Assembly: GCA_964367905.1 (NCBI GenBank)
Contig: CAYIZP010000044.1
Location: 1-24,390 of the forward strand
Direction of reading: 5' to 3'
Origin: CAUPWF01 sp964367905
GTDB lineage: Bacteria > Bacillota > Clostridia > Lachnospirales > Lachnospiraceae
Length of the DNA: 24,390 nucleotides
Shown here: positions 1 through 6,630 of the stretch, piece by piece
Position numbering within the stretch: the first letter of the stretch is position 1
How the letters are laid out: each line of letters starts with the position of its first letter
Program-made: the position numbers and the translations under genes
The notes under the pieces: generated by a model
What the model saw: only the letters and a program-made list of their open reading frames with translations
Told to the model about the DNA's origin: nothing
Databases searched by the model: none

Positions 1-642
1 ATCGGTGCTCTTATGATTGTTGGTATGATGTTGACTCCTATGGAGACCAAGCGTCTAGAAGGTACCAAGGATTATTTTGCTGAGCAATATGCATCTCTTG
101 GTAAAATGAAAAAGGGTGAAATCATTGTAGCTCTCCTCTTTGCTGTTGGTGTTATTCTTTCATTTACCCGCCCAATGTATGCTGCAATTCTTCCAGGACT
201 AGAGCCAGGATATGCTTTGGTAGCTCTAGGATTATTAGGTTTTGTTCTCACTGATGAGAAGAAAAATCCTATTCTTACTTGGCAATATGTAGAGAAGAAT
301 GTGATGTGGAACATGCTATTCCTAGTAGCTGGAGGAAATATTTTAGGTGGTATGCTACAAAACAGTGGTGCCGCAAGCACACTTGCTGATCTTATCGTAG
401 GCATGGGGCTTAACCCAACTCCTTATGTATTTGCTGTTTGTATGGCATTCACCGCTTCGTATTTCTTACCAGTCGGTGTACGTGCTATCCCTATTGGTTA
501 TGGACTACCTGTAAACGTTTGTATGAAGCGTGGATTCGTAATGGTAGTAATCAATGCTATCGCTATTCCAGTAGTTACCTTCCTACTCTTGTCTGTATGG
601 CCATATTACGGACAATTAGTTGGTCTTACACCAGGTATGTAG
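1..642 (+). CDS. SLC13/DASS-like anion transporter, C-terminal part
   Basis: The frame is open from base 1, so the gene begins before the window and only about its last 213 residues are present. What remains is a membrane protein with four or five hydrophobic segments. The order of features (an LFLVAGGNILGGML helix, a LPVGVRAIPIGYG loop, then CMKRG followed by a last helix) resembles the C-terminal half of divalent anion:sodium symporters that import di- or tricarboxylates or sulfate. Compared from memory with VcINDY-type proteins, the stretch carrying the second SNT sodium/substrate motif seems absent, and the usual PPNA loop is replaced by VRAIPIG. It may therefore be a divergent branch with another substrate. 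It is followed after 42 bp by a UPF0303 gene on the same strand, probably in one transcript. Family level is fairly likely; substrate unknown. Confidence 0.65.
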   Translation: MGALMIVGMMLTPMETKRLEGTKDYFAEQYASLGKMKKGEIIVALLFAVGVILSFTRPMYAAILPGLEPGYALVALGLLGFVLTDEKKNPILTWQYVEKNVMWNMLFLVAGGNILGGMLQNSGAASTLADLIVGMGLNPTPYVFAVCMAFTASYFLPVGVRAIPIGYGLPVNVCMKRGFVMVVINAIAIPVVTFLLLSVWPYYGQLVGLTPGM

Positions 643-684
643 ATATCTTGTATCCTTTTGAATAAATTATAGGAGGAATTATTA

Positions 685-1161
685 ATGACAACTGAAGAAC
701 AAATCAAAGTGTGCGCACAACAAGAAGAAACCTATCGGTTTGAACGATTCACGAATGGAACCGCATGGGAAATCGGAACTTATCTCGCTGAAAAAACTCG
801 CAGAGAAAATTTGGCAATTTCTGTAGGCATCCAAGTAAATGGTAACCGTTCGTTCCATTTTACCAATGATGGTTCTACAAAATTCCATGAGATGTGGATT
901 GATCGAAAGTTCAACACAATGAACGAATCAAACAAAAGTACACTTCATTTACGACTTATGATGGATTTAACAGGCGAAAAAGCTGCCACGAATCGTTGGA
1001 ATCTCGATCCAGAAATCTTCGCATTTCTTGGCGGTGGTTTTCCTATTATATTAAAAGGTGGAAGACTGATTGGCGGAATTGCAGTCTCCGGACTATCAGA
1101 GCAGACAGACCACGACCTAATTATTGAAGCAATAGCAGCATGCTCCGATGTAGTAAAATAA
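685..1161 (+). CDS. UPF0303 / HbpS-like (heme-degrading domain family) protein
   Basis: A 158-residue soluble protein without signal peptide or membrane segment. Start set by aggaggaatt at 671-680, four bases before the ATG. The family signatures seen are an N-terminal QEE, FTNGTAWEIG, a central GGGFPI, and GLSEQTDHDLIIEAI near the C-terminus. This fits the UPF0303 branch of the heme-degrading/HbpS/GlcG alpha-beta fold (PF03928). Biochemical roles in this family are poorly settled, and the name does not prove heme turnover. A paralogue lies at 6631-7122, also behind a transporter. It probably shares a transcript with the upstream SLC13-like gene, and a perfect palindrome at 1182-1230 follows it. 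Confidence 0.8.
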   Translation: MTTEEQIKVCAQQEETYRFERFTNGTAWEIGTYLAEKTRRENLAISVGIQVNGNRSFHFTNDGSTKFHEMWIDRKFNTMNESNKSTLHLRLMMDLTGEKAATNRWNLDPEIFAFLGGGFPIILKGGRLIGGIAVSGLSEQTDHDLIIEAIAACSDVVK

Positions 1162-1181
1162 GTTAATAACGTGTCTTTAAC

Positions 1182-1230
1182 CATTAGAATGGGAGTCAAA
1201 CTCAAGTTGAGTTTGACTCCCATTCTAATG
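1182..1230. terminator. Perfect 24-bp inverted repeat between convergent genes
   Basis: Bases 1182-1205 and 1207-1230 are exact reverse complements around a single base. As RNA this gives a stem of about 22 bp on either strand. It lies between the ends of the plus-strand UPF0303 gene (1161) and the minus-strand crotonase gene (1246), the place expected for a two-way terminator. Neither side has a convincing U-tract, so it may work as an mRNA 3'-end stabiliser or with Rho instead. Confidence 0.55.
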
Positions 1231-1245
1231 ATTTTATGTAATATC

Positions 1246-2010
1246 TTATTTAAATACTGGTTTTCTCTTTTCTGCAAATGCAGCTTGCCCTTCTTTGGCA
1301 TCTTCTGTGGTAAAACTAAATGCAAACAAATCATTCTCGTATTGCAATCCCTGATCCATTCCCATATTTTGAGACGCACGCAAGTTTTGCTTAATCAATT
1401 GCATTGCTGTTGACGATTGCTGGCTCATGGTCTCAAGCATTTCATCTACATATGCATCGATTTCTTCCATTGGTACCACTTGATTGATAATTCCTAATCT
1501 ATATGCTTCCTCGGCATCGATTCTCTTTCCTGTTAGTACAAGTTCTGCTGCTTGATTATAAGACATCAATCTTCCCAATAATTGTGTTGCACCGCTTCCA
1601 GATGTCCATCCATGGTGTACTTCTGATACTGCAAATGAAGCTGCTTCTGTCGCAATTCTAATATCGGTTGCCAATACAAGTTCAATTCCTCCACCTAGTG
1701 CATAGCCTTTGATTTTAGACACGACTGGTTTGCGAATGCTTCTGATTGCTGCACAGTAATCTAAGCGATTGCGAAGTTCAAACGGTGTACCATATTGATG
1801 TAGCATCTTGATATCACTTCCCGTAGAGAAGCTTCTCTCGCCTTCTCCTGTAAGTAGCACAACCGCTACTTCTGCATCTGCATTTACCTCTGCAGCTACT
1901 TTATGAAGTGCTTCTCCCATTTCCTTGGTAATGGAATTCATTTTACTTGGTCTATTGATGGTGATCTTGCCGATACGTCCAACTTTCTCGTATACAATTC
2001 CTTCTTCCAT
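1246..2010 (-). CDS. Enoyl-CoA hydratase/isomerase (crotonase) family protein
   Basis: A 254-residue crotonase-fold enzyme acting on acyl-CoA thioesters in the cytosol. The oxyanion-hole regions are FSTGSDI (about 61-67) and GYALGGGIEL (102-111). The two usual catalytic glutamates seem kept as E130 (SEVHHGWTSGSG) and E156 (AAELVLTG), which favours hydratase or isomerase chemistry over decarboxylation or hydrolysis. The loop after E130 carries SGSG where typical hydratases have PGAG. An in-frame GTG six bases upstream (2016) is too close to the gaaggag site at 2019-2025, so the ATG at 2010 is chosen. Third gene of the CaiB operon, 34 bp behind the binding-protein-like gene. Substrate not assignable. 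Confidence 0.88.
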   Translation of the reverse strand: MEEGIVYEKVGRIGKITINRPSKMNSITKEMGEALHKVAAEVNADAEVAVVLLTGEGERSFSTGSDIKMLHQYGTPFELRNRLDYCAAIRSIRKPVVSKIKGYALGGGIELVLATDIRIATEAASFAVSEVHHGWTSGSGATQLLGRLMSYNQAAELVLTGKRIDAEEAYRLGIINQVVPMEEIDAYVDEMLETMSQQSSTAMQLIKQNLRASQNMGMDQGLQYENDLFAFSFTTEDAKEGQAAFAEKRKPVFK

Positions 2011-2044
2011 ATTCACATCTCCTTCTATATTAATATGCTTCGAA

Positions 2045-3211
2045 TTAGTTCAATCCCTTGTTCGCTCTGCACTCTTTGATCAGTTCATTTAATTCCTTCA
2101 CAAATGCTGCTTTATTTGGATTGCATTCTGTTACAAACTTGCGAATTCTTGCTCCTGCTTCTGCTTGGAAATCAATATATCCTGGGAATCTAGGCCGTAG
2201 TGATCCATAAGTGAGCGTCTCCAATGTATTGATGAAGAATCCGTTTGACCCTTCATTTACATGGTCATCCTTCCATGCCTCGATATGTCCTGGTTGTCCA
2301 CCTTCGTCGAAGATGTTTGTCTTCTGGAATTCTGGTGTAGAAACCATCTTCACAAAATTCATGGCTTCTTCCATATGCTTACAGCTTGTTGTAACCGATA
2401 GACCAACTCCACCAATCATACTTCCCTCTGGTTTCTCATTTAATTTTGGCATTTCATTGAAGATTACCACATTCTTGCCATAGCCTTCACGTGCATAGTT
2501 AGAGTATCCGTACACCAATGGACAATACACCATCTCATCTTCATCCATCATTCGATCAAGCATATTGATAGGATCCATATCTTTTGAATCTTTGTGAGCA
2601 ACCTTTAAGATGGACTCTAGCAACTCTAGACCCTTTATACCTACTACTTCTTCCAAGTCTTGTCCCTCACTCCAGAATCCACGATTCTCTGAGATTTGAG
2701 AGCATACGGTGAAAAAACTAGAATATGCATGTACCGGTACAAATGGAATGGCAATCTTCTTGCCTTCTGGCAAGTTTGCTGCAACCTCTAACACATCTTC
2801 CCATGTGCGCGGTGGCATTTTACAGTTTTCTGGCATCAACTCTGGACGATAGGCACTTACTTGCGCTGCTGCATCAAGAGGAATTGCATATTGATGACCT
2901 TCCCAATAATAACTATCATAACTCTTTCCTACTGCTCCATCTTTTTGCACCGTTAAAAACTCCGCACTCAACTGCTCATCTAATGGTATCAGTGAGTTTT
3001 TATCTACCGCGATTCCAATGTGTGGATGATCAATCATTATAAAATCATACTTATCTGCTAACTCTTCCAGTGGAAATAATTCAAAATCACTGAGACTCCT
3101 AGCATCCCACTCAATCTCCACACCATACTTTTCTTTATATACCTTTGAAGCCTCTACCAATGGTTTGATTCCACGTTCGTGAGACCATGTCATGCCTTTT
3201 AATTTAATCAT
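2045..3211 (-). CDS. Solute-binding-protein-like protein without signal peptide
   Basis: 388 residues with the look of family 1 extracellular solute-binding proteins: an N-terminal alpha/beta start, YDFIMIDHPHIG near 55-66, YAIPLDAAAQVSAYRPEL around 108-125, PPRTWEDVLEVA, a GGVGLSVTTSC segment, and EEAMNFVKMVSTPEFQ in the second lobe. Unlike exported members it begins MIKLKGMTWSHERG, with no hydrophobic leader, no lipobox and no upstream in-frame extension. The start is well fixed by agaggag spaced eight bases from the ATG. It therefore probably stays in the cytosol. No permease or ATPase gene is adjacent; it lies between a CoA-transferase and a crotonase gene. I recall similar leaderless proteins annotated as binding proteins beside CoA-transferases in other bacteria, but cannot verify this here. 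Function unknown; binding of a carboxylate or its CoA ester is a hypothesis. Confidence 0.75.
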   Translation of the reverse strand: MIKLKGMTWSHERGIKPLVEASKVYKEKYGVEIEWDARSLSDFELFPLEELADKYDFIMIDHPHIGIAVDKNSLIPLDEQLSAEFLTVQKDGAVGKSYDSYYWEGHQYAIPLDAAAQVSAYRPELMPENCKMPPRTWEDVLEVAANLPEGKKIAIPFVPVHAYSSFFTVCSQISENRGFWSEGQDLEEVVGIKGLELLESILKVAHKDSKDMDPINMLDRMMDEDEMVYCPLVYGYSNYAREGYGKNVVIFNEMPKLNEKPEGSMIGGVGLSVTTSCKHMEEAMNFVKMVSTPEFQKTNIFDEGGQPGHIEAWKDDHVNEGSNGFFINTLETLTYGSLRPRFPGYIDFQAEAGARIRKFVTECNPNKAAFVKELNELIKECRANKGLN

Positions 3212-3242
3212 CTGACTCTCCTCTTTTATTTTTCTTATTTAG

Positions 3243-3447
3243 TAGGTGATTGCGAAACTCATAGATTTCTGTAATTGCCGATACAGTGAAATCATTATAA
3301 GCAATGCTCTTTGGCGTAGCCGGCACTTAGATACTGTGTTTTGGTATCTTAGTACCGCTGCTATCGACAACGAAGCGAGAGCGGGCTTGCTAGAATAATT
3401 TCATCGTATCGGCATGAACGACAGCTAACTAGTTTCGCAATCATCTA
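3243..3447. repeat. 205-bp nested hairpin (palindromic repeat element)
   Basis: The ends 3243-3259 and 3431-3447 are inverted repeats (16 of 17 match; core tgattgcgaaact). Further inward cgatac/gtatcg and gaaat/atttc pair, and an inner hairpin is formed by 3322-3334 with 3344-3356. The element fills the gap between the CoA-transferase gene and the binding-protein-like gene inside one operon, so the transcript would carry the whole structure. It shares the motif aagcgag (3373-3379) with the hairpin at 6439-6612. It looks like a non-autonomous palindromic element of the MITE/REP kind; no protein is encoded. Confidence 0.7.
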
Positions 3448-3456
3448 TTTTTTTAA

Positions 3457-4599
3457 TTAACAGATTCCAAATTCTTTATTGATTGCATCTGTATCTTCTC
3501 CAAGTACAGGCGCTCCTTTCTTCGCAAATACTGGCTCTCCATTAATACGAAGTGGTGTTCTTGTTGTTTTAATTACTGTTCCATTCTTTCTTACAACCTC
3601 TTGGAACATATCCGCACTAAGCGCTGGATCATTCACAACATCTTCAATAGAATTCACACGACCCGCCCAGAAATCAGCTGCTTCAAGAACCTCTAACCAC
3701 TTCTCTGTGGTTCCTGTCATCAAGTGATCTGCTAAGATTTGTTTGATCTCGTCACGCTTTGTGAACCACTCGTCTGAATCTGTGTATTCTGTTAATTTTG
3801 CACAACCTAGTAACTCCCCTAATTGTGTGATCGGCCCCATAGACACACACATATATCCATTTGCTGTTTGGTAGACACCGTATGGCGCTGCCAAGTAAGC
3901 ATGTGCATTATTTACTGCACTTCTATCTTGTAATTGATTGCCATTGTGGAAGAATGTCGTAATTGGCTCAAATTGTAGATCCAAAGCCGATTCTAATAGA
4001 CACGCCTCAACGTGCGCCCCTTCTCCAGTCTTGCTACGTCCGATTAATGCTGCCAAAATTCCCTCTACCACATTCATTGAAGTAAACATATCCGCAACTG
4101 CAAGTCCCATAGGCATTGGATTCTCCCCATGATTTCCACTCAACCATGGAATCCCTGACATCGATTGTACAATCAAATCTTGCCCTGGTTTCTTAACCAA
4201 CGGTCCTTGCGAACCATAACCAGACACACTTGCATAGATCATTTTTGGATTAATTTTCTTAACATCTTCATATCCAATACCAATCTTGTCCATGATACCA
4301 GGTCTAAAGTTCTCAATCATAACATCTGCTTTTGCAATTAATTTCTTTACTTTTTCTAGTTCATCTTTATCACGCATATTAACGGTATAACTCTCTTTAT
4401 TTCTATTCATAGAGTGATACACTGTACTATCACCATCCACAACAAGGTTACAAAGAGTCAGCCTTCTACTATTATCTCCGCCATTTGGACGCTCTATCTT
4501 AATAACCCTTGCTCCTAAGTCAGCTAATTTTGTTGCAGCCCACGGACCAGCTAGGTATTGAGCAAAGTCTAGTACAATAATTCCATCTAATAATTTCAT
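3457..4599 (-). CDS. CaiB/BaiF-type family III CoA-transferase
   Basis: A 380-residue enzyme that moves CoA between carboxylates without a ping-pong enzyme-CoA start, as known for formyl-CoA, carnitine and bile-acid CoA-transferases. Family marks: an N-terminal LLDGIIVLDFAQYLAGPWA followed by LADLGARVIKIERP, then ENFRPG, YASVSGYGSQGP, and GLAVADMFTSM, in which Asp170 should be the catalytic aspartate. C-terminal FAKKGAPVLGEDT is also typical. An upstream ATG at 4614 lacks a ribosome site; ggagg at 4608-4612 sits eight bases before the ATG at 4599, so that start is chosen. First gene of an operon with the binding-protein-like and crotonase genes, about 60 bp behind a near-consensus promoter. 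The acid substrate cannot be read from sequence. Confidence 0.92.
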   Translation of the reverse strand: MKLLDGIIVLDFAQYLAGPWAATKLADLGARVIKIERPNGGDNSRRLTLCNLVVDGDSTVYHSMNRNKESYTVNMRDKDELEKVKKLIAKADVMIENFRPGIMDKIGIGYEDVKKINPKMIYASVSGYGSQGPLVKKPGQDLIVQSMSGIPWLSGNHGENPMPMGLAVADMFTSMNVVEGILAALIGRSKTGEGAHVEACLLESALDLQFEPITTFFHNGNQLQDRSAVNNAHAYLAAPYGVYQTANGYMCVSMGPITQLGELLGCAKLTEYTDSDEWFTKRDEIKQILADHLMTGTTEKWLEVLEAADFWAGRVNSIEDVVNDPALSADMFQEVVRKNGTVIKTTRTPLRINGEPVFAKKGAPVLGEDTDAINKEFGIC

Positions 4600-4665
4600 C
4601 TTAAAATCCTCCATCTTTCACTCTATTTCATTTCATATATAGAATGTCGTTTTATAGTTGATGTT

Positions 4666-4694
4666 ATTATAATACTTTTTTTCGTATTTTTCAA
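4666..4694 (-). promoter_or_regulatory. Sigma-A promoter of the CoA-transferase operon
   Basis: On the minus strand TTGAAA (4689-4694), a 17-base spacer and a perfect TATAAT (4666-4671). Transcription should start near 4659, leaving a leader of about 60 bases before the ATG at 4599. The promoter for the nuclease gene runs the other way only 10 bp off, so the two may share control. The rest of 4600-4938 holds no gene. Confidence 0.8.
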
Positions 4695-4704
4695 GAGTTT
4701 TTTC

Positions 4705-4733
4705 TTGAAATCATTCCACGCATATGTTAAACT
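4705..4733 (+). promoter_or_regulatory. Probable promoter of the Rpn-like nuclease gene
   Basis: TTGAAA (4705-4710), a 17-base spacer and TAAACT (4728-4733), four of six matches in the -10. It is back to back with the CoA-transferase promoter. It would give a long leader of roughly 200 bases before the ATG at 4939. Confidence 0.5.
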
Positions 4734-4889
4734 TTATCCAAAGCATACAGAGTCTATCACTCTTGCACATCCGTGCATCTTAGTCATAGGACTATCTTAT
4801 TTCGAAACTCTTTTCATGCTTTGCGTACCCGAATCAACCATAGCAAGGAGAAGAATCTCGGAGTAGATACTCTCCTTCCATATTCAAGA

Positions 4890-4930
4890 ACAAGGAAGGG
4901 ATGCCCCCTTTTCCTTGTATTACAAGGAGG
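4890..4930 (+). promoter_or_regulatory. Leader with two exclusive pairings next to the ribosome site
   Basis: The segment ttccttgta (4911-4919) can pair with acaaggaa upstream (4890-4897), closing a hairpin with a GGG/CCC inner part. It can instead pair with tacaagg downstream (4921-4927), which is part of the ribosome-binding run aaggagg (4924-4930). Only one pairing can form at a time, so the upstream one would free the ribosome site and the downstream one would partly hide it. The pairing is seen in sequence; the regulatory role is inference. Confidence 0.4.
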
Positions 4931-4938
4931 AAATGACT

Positions 4939-5826
4939 ATGACACCAAGCACCATTAATCACAAACACAAGGACGGACTCTTTCGGATGCTATTTTCAGA
5001 AAAGAAAGACTTACTTTGTTTATACAACGCAATTAGAGGAACCAACTATACGAATACAGAGGAACTTGTAGTTACCACATTGGAAGATGTCATCTATCTT
5101 TCCTATAAGAATGACATCTCATTCATCGTCACTGGACGCCTATCTCTCTACGAACACCAATCTACTTGGAGTGGAAATCTCCCCCTCCGTTATCTCTTCT
5201 ATATCTCACATCTCTACTCCAAACTCACAGCTGACGCCAACCTATATGGTAGCAAGACCATTCCCTTGCCACCACCCCACTTCGTGGTATTCTTCAACGG
5301 TTCAAAGGATATGCCAGATCGCAGCATTCACAAATTGTCTGACGCCTATCAGATTACAGATGACGATATCAATCTAGAATTGAAAGTACTTGTATTAAAC
5401 ATCAACAAAGGACATAACGCAGAATTGATGAAACAGTGCAAGACCCTTCATGACTATGCATTTTTAATTCAAGCCATTAAAGATGCACCGAAGGAACTTT
5501 CAATTGAAGAAGCAATCGAATATGCAATTAACCTCTGTATTCAAAATAACATCCTAGTTGACTTCCTTACCACACATAGATCGGAGGTAATACTCGTGAG
5601 TATTTTTGAATACGATGCACAGAAACACATCGCACAAGAGAAGGAAGACAGCTATGCTGAGGGCCATATTGAGGGTCTCTCTGCTGGACGTGCAGAAGGA
5701 ATTATCAATTCCCTAAAGGCAGTTAATGCTTCCGAGAAAATAATTGTTCAACAATTGATGCTTCAAATGAAGCTAAGCGAAGAAGAAGCTACCCACCACC
5801 TAAAAAAGCAAGACATGAAGCCATAG
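4939..5826 (+). CDS. Rpn family (PD-(D/E)XK) nuclease / putative transposase
   Basis: A 295-residue protein resembling the Rpn/Transposase_31 family, whose characterised E. coli members are DNA endonucleases that promote RecA-independent recombination. Seen here: an N-terminal HKDGLFRMLFSEKKDLL, then NDISFIVTGRLSLYEHQST (about 47-66), which carries the D...ExQ form of the nuclease core, then PLRYLFYISHLYS. The C-terminal AEGHIEGLSAGRAEGI is typical of Clostridia members. The start is the ATG at 4939, eight bases behind aaggagg; an earlier in-frame ATG at 4933 and a TTG at 4915 fit worse. It stands alone, between hairpin elements on both sides, with a leader that could fold over its ribosome site. 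It seems intact. Confidence 0.82.
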   Translation: MTPSTINHKHKDGLFRMLFSEKKDLLCLYNAIRGTNYTNTEELVVTTLEDVIYLSYKNDISFIVTGRLSLYEHQSTWSGNLPLRYLFYISHLYSKLTADANLYGSKTIPLPPPHFVVFFNGSKDMPDRSIHKLSDAYQITDDDINLELKVLVLNINKGHNAELMKQCKTLHDYAFLIQAIKDAPKELSIEEAIEYAINLCIQNNILVDFLTTHRSEVILVSIFEYDAQKHIAQEKEDSYAEGHIEGLSAGRAEGIINSLKAVNASEKIIVQQLMLQMKLSEEEATHHLKKQDMKP

Positions 5827-5834
5827 ATAACAAA

Positions 5835-5873
5835 ATGGATAGAGTTATCCATTACCAAGATAACTCCATCCAT
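5835..5873 (+). terminator. Hairpin behind the Rpn-like gene
   Basis: 5835-5849 (atggatagagttatc) pairs with 5859-5873 with one mismatch around a 9-base loop, nine bases after the stop codon. No strong T-run follows, so it is a weak intrinsic terminator or only a 3'-end hairpin. Confidence 0.5.
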
Positions 5874-5906
5874 ATAATTCTGTGTCTAATGCATTTCAAT
5901 TATATG

Positions 5907-6093
5907 ATACCAAGGTCAAAAGGTCATATGTTGTATGCTTGCATACAGCAATATGACTTTGGGACCGATAAAACATGAGGAAGTAGCCCAAATAGGGCGG
6001 ATTCTGAATGTTTTTAGGATTCTGAGAGCACTTTGTGCATAAGAATCCGTAGGTATCTGGGAGGGCGTAAAAAATACCTTTTGACCCCAACAT
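5907..6093. repeat. Nested hairpin repeat element, about 187 bp
   Basis: The outer arms are ggtcaaaaggt (5914-5924) and its exact complement at 6076-6086. Inside are a hairpin around ttgcatac near 5925-5955, a short gccc/gggc hairpin near 5987-5998, and a hairpin closed by ggattct (6017-6023) and agaatcc (6042-6048). The minus strand contains an open frame of 66 codons, but it follows the hairpin arms and is not credible as a gene. It lies in the gene-free stretch 5827-6630. I regard it as a dispersed palindromic repeat; copies elsewhere in the genome would confirm this. Confidence 0.6.
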
Positions 6094-6136
6094 CATTATA
6101 TCTTCTCAAATCATATATTCACTACCTTTTGAACGC

Positions 6137-6432
6137 AAATACATATAAGCCATTAATATTTTGCCTTCTTTATATGTATAATATCTTCTTATTCCAAATT
6201 TTTTAATTCAAAATACAGATAATATTCAATCTAATCTTTATTCTTATATGTATTTATCTCAATTACTTCTTATTCTCAATGGAAAATTACATATAAGCAC
6301 TTGCTTTTATTTCAAACTTATCTGTATCCGACTTACTTTTCTACCTATTTTGAAGTGAAATTACATATAAACACTTGCTTTCACTACCAACTTATCTGTA
6401 CTCAACTCATTGATCTCCTACAAACATGAGAT
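6137..6432. repeat. Four tandem 74-bp units with internal inverted repeats
   Basis: Units are 6137-6210, 6211-6284, 6285-6358 and 6359-6432, in exact 74-bp register but diverged. The last two are most alike (aattacatataa, cacttgcttt and cttatctgta in common). Each unit has an arm tacatataag or tacagataat at unit positions 5-14 and a complementary-type arm cttatatgta or cttatctgta at 33-42, so each contains an inverted repeat with an 18-base spacer. Very AT-rich with no open frame. The units are followed directly by the next hairpin element. Confidence 0.65.
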
Positions 6433-6438
6433 AACTAA

Positions 6439-6612
6439 GTAGCTCCCACAACTCTACGTCAGAACCATTGCGTACATGCTTCCGATTTTTTGTCGATTGT
6501 TGTATGGAAAAACAACTGTCTGAGCAAAGCGAGTTTTGTTTTTCCATACAGAATCAAACAGAGACAACAAATCGGAAGAATAGCAGGTTCTGAGAAGAGT
6601 TGTGGGAGCTAC
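6439..6612. repeat. 174-bp nested hairpin repeat element
   Basis: The outer arms 6439-6455 and 6596-6612 are a perfect 17-bp inverted repeat (gtagctcccacaactct). Inner arms pair 6479-6494 with 6563-6578 (15 of 16) and 6501-6515 with 6536-6550 (perfect). The top of the structure holds aagcgag (6527-6533), as in the element at 3243-3447. It begins 18 bases after the stop of the second UPF0303 gene and would end that transcript in a very long hairpin. Confidence 0.7.
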
Positions 6613-6630
6613 GAATGTCCTTGACCAAAT

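Noticed and set aside
945..1379. Minus-strand 144-codon open frame
   Set aside because: It spans the ends of two well-supported genes and the palindrome; composition reflects the opposite strands.
1171..1413. Plus-strand 80-codon open frame across the palindrome
   Set aside because: It begins in the inverted repeat and then lies antisense to the crotonase gene; no ribosome site.
2045..3211. Ordinary ABC transporter binding lipoprotein
   Set aside because: No signal peptide or lipobox, a well-placed ribosome site at the start used, and no permease or ATPase genes nearby.
4939..5826. Complete insertion sequence around the Rpn-like gene
   Set aside because: No terminal inverted repeats or target duplications frame the gene, and the hairpins on either side do not match each other.
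5896..6096. Minus-strand 66-codon open frame
   Set aside because: It runs through the arms of a nested hairpin element, has no ribosome site and no recognisable domain; chance coding in a repeat.
6137..6432. CRISPR array
   Set aside because: The repeated blocks are diverged over their whole 74-bp length with no constant short repeat and unique spacers, and no cas gene is near.
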